Source: Thermochaetoides thermophila DSM 1495 (taxonomy: Eukaryota > Ascomycota > Sordariomycetes > Sordariales > Chaetomiaceae). From it: 64,000 bases of DNA. Numbering within the stretch: the first letter of the stretch is position 1; every line of letters starts with the position of its first letter. The stretch lies in contig NW_006383032.1 in assembly GCF_000221225.1 (NCBI RefSeq), forward strand, positions 2,790,001-2,854,000, given 5' to 3'. The notes beneath the pieces are model-generated. The model had not been told where the DNA came from, did no database searches, and saw nothing but the letters and a program-made list of their open reading frames with translations. A program made the position numbers and the translations under genes. Shown piece by piece: positions 21,900 to 34,117 of this stretch.

Positions 21900-23681
21900 A
21901 TGGGCCTCATCGACGACGTGCTAAACGACCTCGACGAGGGCTTCGTCGGTCTCTTCGCCCAATGGAACTTCTGGACGACCCTGCTAGCCACTGCCATCAT
22001 CGGCATCATCACATACCAGTTCGCTACCCACAAAGAGCCAGACATCCATCCCTTCATCCTCTATCGTCAGTCCGAACGGTCTGCAGTGCGCCTCCCCGGC
22101 GAATCCCCCGAGTACCGCTCGCCCTCTGCTCCTTTTGGTCAGCTTACCTCTGGTCTGAACGTCAAGGATCCAGGCACGCCCAGGTGGGCTAAGGGCCGTG
22201 ATGGTGACCTCCGTGACATTTGGCGTCAAGTTCTGGCCGGCGTTCAGCCAGAGGATGCCTCGGGCTCCGTCCAGGGCCCCACGGGCCGCATCTTGACTGT
22301 CTTGGGCACGGAGAAAGTGATAGAGCACAAGCTGGACGATATCACCCGCCAGATCAACCTAATCGGACAGCACATCGCGACAAATAAGGGCGATCGCGTG
22401 GCCATATATCTTCCGAACTCGGTCGAGCTGCTGGCGACTCTCTTTGCCTGTGCCTTCTACGACCTGGCTGCCGTGATCCTGCCCTTCGACCAGTCCGAGG
22501 ATGTGGTGATTTCTATGCTTCGCCGTGCTGAGGTTGACACTGTTGTCACGGCCCCTGGCGTCTTCCCCTTCGAGTCTGTCGTCAAGAGCTACCCGGCATT
22601 GCGCCAGCTGATATGGGTGGTCGACCCGGGCAGTGAGCACCTCAACTGGAATGATATTCCTCAGGGCGAGAGCCAAGTTAGCGTTTTCACTTGGCAAGAC
22701 ATCGTCAAGGAGAGCCCGCAAGATGCTGGCAAGACCCTGCCGCCGCTGGAAGGCCAGAAGCCGCCCCGTGACATCACACTTTTCTGGTTGTCTCAGCGCC
22801 CTTTTCGCGACGAAATGGTTACCTTTACCCACGGCAACTTTGTTTCTGGTGTCGCCGCCCAGCTCTCCGCCATTCCGGCTTCACAACGCATTGACACGTC
22901 GGATTTGTTCCTCCCAGCCGACTCGCTGGCGAACAGCTACACTCTCGTCTGGACTCTCACGGCTCTGTACTCCAATGCTTCTGTCGCCTTTAACTCTGCC
23001 GCCGCTCAAGCTCACGATCTGTCCGCGGCTCTGACGGGTGTGAACCCCACTATCGTCGTTGCTACCCCTCTTGCTCTTGCCAGGTGGCATAAGCAGCAGT
23101 TCAAGAACCTCGGTTACTTCGCCCGCAGATACAAGGTTCAACGCATGCGCCGCTGGGCTAGTATCGGCCACATGGCTGACCTCAAGGGCACCGGCAAGCT
23201 CCGTCTCATCCTGACTGCCAAGCGTGCTGGTGTCACTCCGGGCCCCAAGGATCCTGTTCTCTCGACCGGCCTGTTGACCGACCTTCGCATGTGGCTTGGT
23301 GCCCGCGTTATGTATGCCCTCACGGCTGCCAAGGTCGCTGGCGCTGTGACACAGACCCTCTACTACGACTACCGCTTGTTTGCTTCCTCGAGGACGAACT
23401 CCGAGACGCATTTTGGACCTCCTGTTACTAGTGTGGTAATCGTGCTGAGGGATACCCCTGAGTACAAGAATAGTGATGACGTTTATCAGGGAGAGGTGAG
23501 TTTATCTTGAGCTTCTATATTCGTGTGGCTGGTTGCTGACTAGGATATACAGATTATCGTTCGTGGTCCGGCCGTCGCTGGTGGCGAGGCTGCCCTTGGT
23601 GAAGTGGGCATCATGAGGGAAGATTGGACTCTTGGATCCCCTCATGGAGAAATTCTCCATGATGATGATGTCGAAAACTGA
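21900..23681 (+). CDS. Membrane-anchored degenerate AMP-binding protein
   Basis: 574 residues from exons 21900-23495 and 23553-23681. A membrane segment lies near residues 20-45 (FWTTLLATAIIGIITYQFA). The rest has the fold signature of the acyl-CoA synthetase/adenylate-forming superfamily: GDRVAIYLPNSVELLATLFA, PFDQSEDVVISMLRRAEV and VTFTHGNFVSGVAAQL. The usual Ser/Thr/Gly-rich phosphate loop before THGN is replaced by LFWLSQRPFRDEM. The protein stops soon after QGEIIVRGP, so the mobile C-terminal subdomain with its catalytic lysine is absent. Activity as a ligase is doubtful; a structural or lipid-binding role is possible. It ends at TGA 23679-23681, before a homopolymer tract. A frameshift in the 3' exon cannot be excluded, but the exon joins cleanly in frame. 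Confidence 0.82.
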
Positions 23682-24121
23682 TCGCTTGGCCACTTGTCTA
23701 GCCAAGCTCTTTTTTGCGAGAGAGAGAGAAGGATACGTTAGCCAAAGTTATGGACTTTTTTGGGACGGTATAGATAGGGTTTTTTTTGTTTTTTTGTTTT
23801 TTTTTTGTTTTTTTTTGGTTTTTTTTTTGGGGGGGGGGGGGGTAGGGGGGGAGGAGGGGGGGAACAGCAATTCATCGCGGAACGCACAGGAGAGAGATGG
23901 ACACTTTGCTTGGTTTAGGACCTCTCTCATCAACTAGGCTCTTGCCCTGAGATAATATATATTCCTTGATATTGCTAGTAATGACCCAACCAGTCCTCTG
24001 AAACATATCTATCCCACATGCGCCGTGCTCCAGACCTCGTCCATTAAGTGAAACCGTACACTTTATGCACCACAAGCCCAGCCCAAAGATAACCCAAGCA
24101 AACAAACCCTCCGTAAACATT
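23682..24121. other. Convergent AMP-binding/MCM5 3' region
   Basis: 3' sequence of both genes, dominated by the T-run/G-run tract at 23778-23862. Confidence 0.6.
23778..23862. repeat. Poly-T tract followed by a 14-G run
   Basis: Runs of 7-9 T separated by single or double G (23780-23828), then 14 consecutive G (23829-23842) and further G-rich sequence to about 23862. The G part could form a G-quadruplex. Length may be unreliable in the assembly. Confidence 0.9.
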
Positions 24122-24670
24122 TCAGGCACCATTTCGGTACACCTGAGCACCGCCATTCCGAAACATAATGGTATCCCTCCGCTGCAGAATCATCAACGCC
24201 CGATTCAACGCCGCCTCGCTAAACCCCTTCCCCTCCACCATCTCCCTCCTCAACGTTGCCAGGCTCGTGCTCCACCCAATCGGCAACCTCCTCTTTAACT
24301 CAGCCTCCACCCGCGCAACCTCTTCATTCAGCTCCCGACCACCGGGGACACCACCTCCCGGCCCGCCGCCCGTACCCTGGTTGACTGCGTCCATGGTCGA
24401 GCAGAGGAATAGCCGGATTGCTTCGTCGACGTGTTCTTCAGTTGCGACGGGGGAGAGGGTAATCTTGGCGAGAGCCTCAGTGATGCGGACGAGGGATTCC
24501 AGCTGACGCACGGTGATGGGGATGGAGGAGCGCGCGTTGGCTTCGAGTTCAGCCGCGTGGACTTGCTTGCGGATGGCGACGAAGTGGGAGGAGAGTTTCT
24601 CGGCGGCGGCGTCGGAAAGGCGGGGGGCGCAGCGCCTGGGGGTAATGCGGTTAGTCTCTCCTGAAAGGAG

Positions 24671-24711
<41 letters not shown>

Positions 24712-26492
24712 GCCGGGGCGGGGGGAAGGGGGTGAATGAGAGAATTAACGGAGGGAGCAAGCTTACGATCTGCAATAGCTGATATAGCGACGCATCTTTT
24801 CTACGGGGATCTCGGCCTCCACGCGTTCCTCGACGCCCCGGCCGCCCATGTGGATGCCCATGACGTGCTTAGCGATGCGCTCGTCGCGGTCGCGCGCGTG
24901 CTCATCCTTGACAATGAAGATCATATCGAAACGGGACAGGATGGTCGTCTGGAAATCAATGTTCTCGCCCGGTGTCTTCATGTCGTCGTATCGCCCGAAG
25001 ATGGGGGTTGGCCGCCGCCAGCACGGAGGTACGGGCGTTCAGGATGGTGGTGATGCCTGCCTTGGCGATGGAAATGGTTTGCTGCTCCATGGCCTCGTGG
25101 ATTGCGACACGATCCTCGTCACGCATCTTGTCGAACTCGTCGATGCAGACTACGCCGCCGTCGGCAAGAACCATGGCGCCGCCTTCGAGGTAGAACTCGC
25201 GTGTGGACTGGTCGCGTTGCACCGAGGCTGTCAGACCGGCGGCTGACGAGCCCTTGCCGGAGGTGTAGATGGCTATCGGGGCAACCTTCTCGACGAACTT
25301 GAGGAGCTGGGACTTGGCTGTACCGGGGTCACCGAGGAGCAGGACGTTGATATCACCACGGAGTTTCATGCCGTCGGGGAGGATCTTCTTGGAACCGCCC
25401 ATGAGAAGGCACAGAATGGCTTTCTTGATGTCGCGGTTGCCATAGATTGATGGGGCGATGCAGTCAGCCAGCACATTGTAGAGGTCTGGTTTCCGGCTGA
25501 GCTCCAGGAACTCTTGCTCTTCTTCTTCTGAGAAGACTGCCTGCCCTTTGGCGGTCTGGTCAATGTCGGTTTGGATGCCGACAGCACGGAGATAAGGGGT
25601 CCGGATGGCGACCGCGCCACCGGTCGAGCTCTTAGAGCCCTTGTTCTGGTAGATGGAGAAGATGCCCATGACGGTGCAGCGCGAGCCGGGCACGACCCGG
25701 TTTACCAGGTAGCGATCGGCCGAGATCAGAACGTGGCGCGGCAGCTCACCGACGGGGACCTGATCAGGGGCTTCCTGTAGCTTGATGATCTGCTGGTCGA
25801 CAAACTTAGACTTCTCGTGCACGATGAAGTAAGGGTCAAGCGGGCACTTTTCCGTCGGGTCACCGGGAGCTCTGACTCGGCCACACTGGCGGGGCAGAGT
25901 CACGCTGGTGAAGCCAGTATGGACGGGGACCCGGTTTGTGTGGCCGCAGTTACGGCACTGGATGAAAAGCTCGGTTGCCTTGGACGACATGACGGATGCG
26001 CCAATGACAATACCGGGCACCCGGACCAGGCGTGAGATGGTCATGGAGTCTAAGCTCCGGATCGAGACCTCTTCGGCATTGGAGTGCAGCAGCAACTGGT
26101 GGTCAGGAAGCTCAATATCGGGATCTGTAGGGTAGACGATTCTGTGTGTACACCGCTTGAGCGCAGCCTCGAACAGGGGAATAATTTCCGCGGGTTCTGT
26201 GACGAGACGGTGGGCAATCTCCTCGTTGAACTTGATCAGGTCACCGATGTTGACATCGCAGTAGTACTTTTTGAGGAGGGCATTTTCACGCAATTGGTCT
26301 CTGGGTTGCCAAGGTCAGAGAAGAGTCTTGTAGAAGGTCCAGTGGCGCTTCTAACCTGTAAATAAAGCTGTTATCGAGACGGAAGTCGAGGATGAAGGAC
26401 TCGAGCTGCTGGCGGATTTGCTGATTTGTGTCCCCTCGCTCGCTAGCGGCGTCGTAGTACAGCCGCGTGCTGAAGACGGACTGGCGATCCAT
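24122..26492 (-). CDS. MCM5: DNA replication licensing factor MCM5 (frameshifted)
   Basis: Subunit of the MCM2-7 replicative helicase. Exons: 26492-26356, 26300-24767 and 24635-24122. Visible parts are the N-terminus MDRQSVFSTRLYY, a zinc-finger-like segment (CRNCGHTNRV, then C and C downstream), Walker A GDPGTAKSQ, Walker B VVCIDEFDKM, arginine finger SRFD, and the C-terminal winged-helix region ending FRNGGAQVYRNGA. The exons sum to 2185 nt, one base more than a multiple of three. The extra base lies in a five-C run (plus-strand G run 25003-25007), just after SVLAAANP, near residue 477. With that base, translation would leave frame shortly after Walker B. Both flanks are fully conserved, so a sequencing or assembly indel is the likeliest cause. 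Intron 2 holds a GA microsatellite. Confidence 0.93.
24674..24708. repeat. GA/CT microsatellite inside MCM5 intron 2
   Basis: About 17 GA units on the plus strand (CT on the coding strand), within the intron 24766-24636. The intron still has a normal donor GTAAGC, branch GACTAAC and acceptor CAG. Confidence 0.9.
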
Positions 26493-27460
26493 CGTGGGTA
26501 GATACGGGAACGATGAAGTCAGATTAGGAAGAATGTATTATGTTCAGTTCAAAGAAGCTCAAAGAAAAGTGTCGCCCCGTCTGAAATTCAACACTGAACC
26601 TGCTAGAGGAGGTTCCGAGTTATGATGCGGACTGTGGAGGGGCTGCGACCAGGTGCAGATTCAGGCCCAGGGACCACCGATAAACCGGATGGGGTAGGCA
26701 AACACGCCCAAACGCGTAAAATGCCAAATCGACGCGTCGAGTCGCGTCTTTCTCGCAGGGTCTTTTTTTAATTGATACCCCACTATGCCAAGATGGTCTG
26801 TGCTCAAAGTCTGCATCGCACCGATAATACGATTGATAACCGATATCCACTTATTAGATATCTCCGTATTGTGTTAGACCGCAGGGGTTGCGCGCCTGGC
26901 AGGCGGGTCCCGGCTCGAATCGTGGCATTGTCGAAGGGCAGGGGACTCGTTCGCTGATGCGGTTGCTGCACCACTACCACAAGCTGAGCGACAATAGAGA
27001 GTGCTGAGAGAAGCTCGACAGCGCCGCGCGTGATCTCGAGAGTCTGAAGCAGAAGAATTGCGCCAGCACAGTCCCGCACGACCGAGCAACCGAACGGCCT
27101 GACCCGATTGCGATCACATTCACGATTCAACATCAGCTCTTCAGCTCTCCTCCCCCTCGCACGTTCGACAGATTTAACGGACCTATTTAGACAACCTACA
27201 AACCCCCCTCCTTCTCCCCACAAAACCCCCCCTTCACCCCGAGCTGCGGCTTTGGAGTTTGGATGAAAGGCGACAAGCGAACCGGACTATGACCCCCCTG
27301 TAGCAAGCAGTTGCCGTCCTGCTTATACTTAAAAGTACCAACTTGCCCGACTTCGACGCCGTGCTGATTTCCCCTCTTCTTCGTCCGGCCTGAATGGTCT
27401 GGATGGTCGCCGACAACCTTGGGTCCTTGTCCTGTGGCTGGGGAGCCGGAGTGAGCCATT
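26493..27460. other. Divergent MCM5/VPS54 upstream region
   Basis: About 970 bp. The MCM5 side has two MluI cell-cycle boxes, listed separately. The VPS54 side is C-rich. A tRNA-like 3' half near 26905-26930 does not fold. Confidence 0.5.
26712..26737. promoter_or_regulatory. Two MluI cell-cycle boxes upstream of MCM5
   Basis: The word ACGCGT occurs at 26712-26717 and 26732-26737, 20 bp apart centre to centre and about 220-245 bp upstream of the MCM5 ATG. ACGCGT is the known MCB site bound by MBF-type (Mbp1/Swi6) factors that drive G1/S genes, including MCM genes. The paired spacing and the gene make function plausible; binding is inferred. Confidence 0.6.
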
Positions 27461-30400
27461 ATGTTTTCGAATCAAGGGGCGCGCAAGTCGGTCGATAGCT
27501 TGTCGCCGACACTCCCCTCGGCCGGCCATAGGGGGGACTTCCCCTTCCATGGGTGCGCATGCCGACTGCCGGTTCCCCCCCCCCCTCCCTCCCCTCTCTC
27601 TCCCTTTTTCCACCCTTTTGAAGAGTTTCTCAATGTGACCCTTGCCTTGCCCGCTAACAGTTACAAGAAAAGCAACCCAACGGAGGGGCTCGACCGCCAG
27701 CTCCATACACTCCGTTGGCGGCGCCCTGGACACGGTTAGCTGGGGGAATCCCGTTTTCGAATCCGGCCAGAATGCCATCTCGACCCTCCTACAACCGCCA
27801 ATCGTGCGAACGGGCATGCTCCCCCATGCTGCCCCGCCTGCGTCGAGCGTCCACAAGCCCCCAACTGCCCGCGACATCCCTCCCGTCGCCCTCACGAATA
27901 TCCCCCACGTTGATCCCTCGGAGTTCAAGTCATACCTCTCTCAGGTCGGCACCCTGTATGAACAGCTTCGCCGGATTCAGGCCGAGGATGAGCAAGTATC
28001 AAGCAGTCGCAAGGCTGTCAAACCAGACGAATCCCCGGATGCTCCAGATGATGGTCACTTGCGGCCGAACAGACGCTCGGGGATAGCGTCGAGACGGCCG
28101 TCGACCGCCTCGATATCCTCCTTGGCTTCTATGGAGATTGTGACACAACCGAAAACTTCTAGTTCCCGCCCAAGAAGGGGGCCGGCACACGGACCCCCTC
28201 CCTTGTCTACTATACCGCCCGTCTATTTTGAAGAAGACTTTCATCTTGAAAACCCACGCACCTTCGACGTGGTTAGCGAGCGTTCCGAAGTTGTTCGGCC
28301 AGCCCAGGGTAGTGATGACAAGGCCGGTGCCGCATCCAACGGCCAAGCAGCCGCTCCTCGCAAGGCTTTGGCGACAAATGCCATCCTCCAGGAGAAGCTC
28401 TCCTGGTATATGGATACTGTTGAGATGCATCTCATCCAGTCCATCTCAACCGCTTCGACTACCTTTTTCAGCGCCCTCGGTGCCCTTCGAGAACTTCACT
28501 CCGAGGCCGCCGACTCGGTAGAGAGAATCAGGGCGCTCCGGAAGGAGCTAAAGAAGCTGGACGAGGAGATCGCTCTCGGTGGTCTTAATCTTGTCCAGCA
28601 GCGACGACGCAGAGAGAACATCAAACAGCTCCAGGATACTGTCCTGCAGCTCAAGGAAATAGTCGATGGCGTTACCGTCTGCGAGTCGTTGGTTGATGCT
28701 GGCGAGGTTGATCAAGCCCTCGACAACATTGACAACCTGGAAAGGCTGATGGCTGGCGAACCGGCGGAGACCAGCTTGTCAGGGGTCCAGTTACGTGATC
28801 TCAGGGGTGCCACAGCCCTCCAAGGAGTCAGCGCCGATCTGGACACCCTGCGGTTGCGCATCGGCAGAACCTTTGAGGCTAGGTTCATCAAGACCCTGCT
28901 CACTGATCTCAGGAGCCATGTCGAGAACGTCTCTCCCCAAGAGGTTCTCATGCGTTGGAGTAATGCTTCGATGCGTGCCCGCGGAACCCATAACCGGGAG
29001 TCATCGACCTTCCCATCCTACATGGCTGCCACCGATTTAATGCGTCCTGAGCTCCATGCCACAATTACGGGCTTGCAACGAGCAAGGTGCCTCACCGCTG
29101 CGGCCCTGGCCTACCGTGACACGGTGCTGCGTGAAATCAAGACTATCATCCGGCAGCCCATGCCGAGTTCAAACGACGACGATGCTGAATCCATAATGTC
29201 ATCCTCTACGAGGGCAGGCGGGCGCACAAGGTCTCAACAGGATCGCTCGATAGCCCTGGCCCGCAATCTACGGGCCATGGGACCCGACGATGCCGAGGAG
29301 CTCTTGAGGAAGATCTACATCGGCGTGGCAGAAGCTTTGCGGAGGGTCAGCACCCAGGTGAAGGTTCTCTTGGATGTCGCGAGTTCCATCGGTGAACCGC
29401 TCCCCCCATCTGGTCTCCGGTCGCCCCCCCTCAAGTCTCCTCCGTTCAGCCCAACGGTCAGACAAATATCGACTGCCGCCCAGGAGGCTCAGGAGGAGAT
29501 CCATAGGGCCTTGGACATCTCCAATCTCATGGGCCAGGCCATCGATGTCGCCCAGGAGAAGGTAGTCAAGATTCTGCGCGTCCGGTCAGAACAGAGCAAG
29601 CGCCTGGAGCTCATCTGGTTCCTGCGCTACTTCACGCTCAACCTCCACTTCGCCAACGAATGCGAAGCCATTTCTGGTCGTGGCGGCGCCAATCTCAAGA
29701 CCGTCGTCAACGGTCACATCACCGACTTTATTCAAATACATGGTGACTCCGAGAGCAAGAAGCTCGCCCAGCTCATGGAGTCAGATCAGTGGAATGCCGC
29801 CGACTTCTCCGAAAAGGATGCCGAGCTGCTGAATCGGATACTGGAAGGGAGCACGAGGGATGATCCTGCCTGGCTTGATGCCGTCCAGATCTGGATTCCA
29901 GTTCACGAGCTGCAAACGTCCGATGCCAATACCAAAACAGCCGACGTCGATCCCCTCGCCACACAAGCCAACGGCGCAGGCAAAGCCAAGACCAGAAGCG
30001 CCGTGGTCGAGTCGGAGACCTTCATGCTCCCCAACTCTGCTATTGTCTGCATGCACGGCATAGCCAAGTTCCTCCAGCTCATCGCCGCCATCCCCTCCAT
30101 GACAGCCGAGATCTCTTCCTCCCTCATCGCCTACCTCCAGCTTTTCAACTCGCGCTGCACCCAGCTCATCCTTGGCGCCGGCGCCACCCGCTCTGCGGGC
30201 CTCAAGAACATCACTACCAAGCACTTGGCGCTTGCTTCTCAGGCAGTCGCCTTCATCGCCGCCATCATCCCTCACATGCGCGAGTTCGTCCGGCGTCATT
30301 GTGGTGCTGGTACCCCGGCGTCAACTGTTACGGGCGAGTTCGACAAGGTCCGTCGCTCGCTGCAGGAGCACCAGAATAACATCTACGACAAGCTGGTCGA

Positions 30401-31023
30401 GATCATGACTGGCCGCGCCAACGCTGGTGCTAAGAAGCTGAAAGCGATCGTCTGGGACCAGCCCGCTCCGCCGAGCAGTAGCACCGGAGCGAACGAGTAT
30501 ATTGAGACGTTGGCGAAGGAGACAACGACGCTGCATCGGAATTTGACCAAGCATTTGCCGGAGACGACAGTGAGGATGATTATGGTACCGGTGTTTAGGA
30601 ATTATAAAAATACATTTGGGGCGGCATATGGGGCGGTTGAGTTGAGGACTGAGCAGGGCAGGGAGAGGTGAGTTCCTTTTACCCCCCCCCCTTTTCTCCC
30701 CAAAACACTCTTATATTCTTACATGAGTTGAGACTGACTTTTGTTATAGAATGCTTCGCGACGTCGAGTTCTTCCAATCCCGCCTCAACAAGATTGATGG
30801 CTTCGACGACACCGCCGAGTACCTCACCAAGGTCATCAAGGCCAAAGAAATTATTGCTCCTGTGCCACTACCGGGGGAGCAGGCGCCAGCACCAACGCCA
30901 TCGTCGACAGCACCGTCACCAATACCGCAGCAGCAACAGGCATTCCAGCCAGCGGCAAGCCCTTCTCCTGAAGGTGGTAATGGAAAGTCAGAAGGGGTTA
31001 CTCCGGAGAGAGCGGGCCAGTGA
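27461..31023 (+). CDS. VPS54: GARP complex subunit Vps54
   Basis: Tethering subunit for endosome-to-Golgi retrograde vesicles; 1121 residues. Exons: 27461-27552, 27668-30667 and 30750-31023, total 3366 nt. Exon 1 begins MFSNQGARKSVDSLSP. The first acceptor is best placed at AAG (27667), 10 nt after the branch CTAAC, because it alone restores the main frame. The family block NAISTLLQPPIVRTG follows, then DIPPVALTNIPHVDPSEFKSYL and a coiled-coil N-terminal half (KLSWYMDTVEMHLIQSIS). The C-terminal Vps54 domain includes NTFGAAYGAVE and, across the last intron, RMLRDVEFFQSRLNKIDGF. The tail is Pro/Gln-rich. Confidence 0.94.
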
Positions 31024-32033
31024 TAAGAGTCGTAGGTGAAAGAAAGAAACGAAAAAAAAGGGGGGAGGGGGAGGGGGAGTGAGGGAGGGAATGGTAACGT
31101 AGTAATGAGAAGGTGTGGTGCACAGACCAATGATTCTTCTTCAGTGACGTGATGACAGTACATTGTTGATGGTAAGGTTAGGGGGAGTTGTATATCAAGC
31201 TAGACTAGGGCGGTTTGTGTAGTATGCATGTATGTCTCTCTGTGTTGTCGGGACTCCAGTTTAAGGGTCATGATGAATATGAGTGATGTGGTTGCGGTCT
31301 ATGCCTTAGCATAAATGACTATGTCAAGAGAACCTGGGCACCCGTGAATCGCGATGTGTAACCATCAATGACTTTTGCCCTCTTGCTTCAGCAGGGATGC
31401 CCGAGTTCCAAACCCAATCTTGAAGTTGTATCCTTAGTCAAACTGAGTAGCTAAACAAAAACATCTTGCCGTTCCACAGCCCCCAAAAATATTTCTTATC
31501 TAATGGTATCAATAGCAATTCACTGATCTTCCAGTTCATGTTTCTAGCTCGAAGTGGCATTCATGATATAGTCTTTTTCAGTAAGTAAACATGCTTCTCA
31601 TGTCAAAGCGGCGAGATCCCTCCGGCAAGCCCTCGATTCCTCTAGACAAACGATAAAAACGAGCGGGACGAATGTAGAGTTAATCTCAACCGCATAGACA
31701 TTGTTCCGGAGATGAGAGGTTGTTGACCACATCAAGCTCGGTACCTCGATCTGTCAGCATCACTTGTATCCTCGGCCACTGTATCTCTAATCCTGCCTTT
31801 AGAAGTGGCAGGAGTCCGAGCCGGAAAGCCTGCAGCTGCTGCTGAGCTCTCTTAACCTCATCCTCGAACACACCTCTCCTCCATAGGACCTATCCCAGCA
31901 ATATCCTCCTCCTTCGTCCCCGACGACCTCGTCCTTTGTTCCCCATATCCCTCCTTCCCCCCCCCCTCCTCCCCCGTCCCATCCCATCCTCCTCTGACAA
32001 AGCAAACTTCAACTCTCTTACCCTCAGCCTCCC
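31024..32033. other. Convergent VPS54/CDC23 3' region
   Basis: About 1 kb of 3' sequence, moderately AT-rich from about 31130 to 31700. I see no gene, structured RNA or repeat. Confidence 0.5.
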
Positions 32034-34117
32034 CTATCGCTCCATGAGGTTCGTCATCTCCATCCGCGACCGCGCCTCGCGGATCAGGGCCTTGGCCTCC
32101 TCCACTTCCACGCCATCCTGACACAGCTCCATTGCCAAGCGGTTGACCGTCTCGTAATCCCCCGCAGCCATGGCATAGTTGGCCAGCCACATGCGGGCTT
32201 TGCTCGTCGCGATGGTCACGCCTGTGCCTACGCCTCCGCCGCCGCCTGCTTCGCGCGAGCCGCTGGGTCCGGCACCGCCTGCATCGGAACCATCATCCGC
32301 GATAGAGTCGTGCTGCATGGCTACTGAGTCGTTGAGGTTGTTATTGGTGGTGTTATCTGCGTCAACGGTGCCTTCTTCTTGGGCAAGGCAGAGTTCCATA
32401 TAGGCTTTAGCTTCTTCGCGCTCGCCAAGGCGGTCGTACATGGTGGCGATTTGCAGGAGCACGTCGGGATCCATCTGCCCCATGCGGTCGATGGACGCGC
32501 CGCTGCCAAAGCTGCTTGCTGCGCCGGCGTCGTAGTAGCTGTCTGCGAGGAGGGCTCGTTTGAGGGCCTTGATACCGTCGCGGTCGCGGCCCATTTTTTG
32601 TAGGCAGGAGCCGACAGCTTGCCACATCTTGCCGTCCCAGGGTCGGAGGCCAGCTGCTTTCTTGTAATACCAGAGTGCGTAGGCATGCATTTCGAGAACT
32701 TCGTACGTTTGGCCGAGGCCATACCAGGCGCGATAGTCTCTCCTATTGACATCCACGGCGCGGCGGTAGGACTCGATGGCAGCGTGGGTGTTCTTGAGTT
32801 CGACGTATTCGTGGCCCATGAGCGTCCAGGCTGAGAGGCATGAGCGGTCGAGGGTAAGGGCACGACGGAAATATTGCACGGCTTTCTCGTGCTGTGAGAG
32901 GAGCGAGTAGTAGTTCCCGATAACTACACAGGATTCTGGACGGAATTTGTCGATGCTAGAACATAGATGGGCCAAGAAGGCCAGTTTCGGCCGCATGTTG
33001 AGGACGTAGAGGATGTTTGAGTAGTGGTCGAGAGAGTCTAAACGGTGAGGATGGAGTGCCAGGATGTTGCTAAATTCCTGCTCGGCGGCGTAAAGGTCTT
33101 TTGAGTGATAGAAGAGCAAAGCTTTACAGGTTAGGAGGAAGGAAGATGTGGGGAAAATGCTCAGGAGGTCGTTGAGGGAGGCGGCAAGGTCGGCACCCTG
33201 CTGATAGAGGTTAATAGCAGCATTTGCATGGAAGATGAAGGACATGATGTTCTGAGGGAGGTGTGGCGCAATCTTCTTGAGCTGCTCAACCCGGCCGATG
33301 AGGTTGGTCAGCTCGAGCCAAGCACCCCAGTTCCATGGGAACAGATGGACGCTCTGTACAAGGTACTCGATCGCGAGGGAGTCGTTTTTCTCCTTGGCTA
33401 GTACCATGCCGTACAGATACTCAAGGAAACCCTGGCTGGCAGGATATTCGCCACGGGTGTCGGCCTTGCGAGCCTCAAACCACTTGGACAAGAAGCGGCT
33501 GACAACGATCAGCTGCTTGTTGACGACGGTACCCAGATCCTGTGGCCCCATGATCATTTCCGTTTCTTCGTCCTTGCGCTTTTCTCCTGATATAACCTTG
33601 GCATACAGGGCAAGGAATAAACTTTTCTGGCTAATATTTGGCAACCCCTGGTCAAAGTCGATGGAAGTGGTAGCTTTGCCCTTGCCCTTTCCCTTGCTTG
33701 GAGGAGACTGGAGATCATCTGGGTTAGTAGCCAGCAAGCTGGAGAGCATGGAGTCCGAAAGAAAGACGGCGGAGCAACGATCAAACTCTTTGCAGTCGAA
33801 GTACGACTTGGCCAGGAGGTACTGGCTGAGCTCCTTGGCCTCTAGGGCAGCTTCAGCAGGGTCATGGTTTGGCATCAAAGCGGGATGCACATATGTCCCT
33901 GACTGGTTGGTCACTGAAGGATCATCTGGAATGGGAAGCGCATCAAGAAGTTCGGCAGCCCTGGACAAAGTGTTAGGGACTTCTAACGTAGGGACAAGGA
34001 ATATCTTAAGCCGACTGACCATTTTGCTGCTTGGTAAAGACATCTCTCAGAGCACTTGACGACGGCTATTTGAAGGGCCTCCCGCAGCTGGAGAGCATCT
34101 TTTGCAGAGAGGCCCAT
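32034..34117 (-). CDS. CDC23: Anaphase-promoting complex subunit Cdc23/APC8
   Basis: TPR scaffold subunit of the APC/C ubiquitin ligase; 674 residues. Exons 34117-34020 and 33960-32034, total 2025 nt. The first exon supplies MGLSAKDALQLREALQIAVV and ERCLYQAAKW, which are needed for the N-terminal APC8 domain. Tandem TPRs fill the centre, for example SCLSAWTLMGHEYVELKNTH, DYRAWYGLGQTYEVLEMHAY and DGKMWQAVGSCLQKMG. Low-complexity Asn- and Gly-rich inserts interrupt the C-terminal TPRs. The gene is divergent from the farnesyl diphosphate synthase gene. Confidence 0.95.

Noticed and set aside
26885..26930. tRNA-like 3' half
   Set aside because: The TCGAATC word is there, but the B box is imperfect, the T-stem does not pair and no acceptor stem or A box is found.
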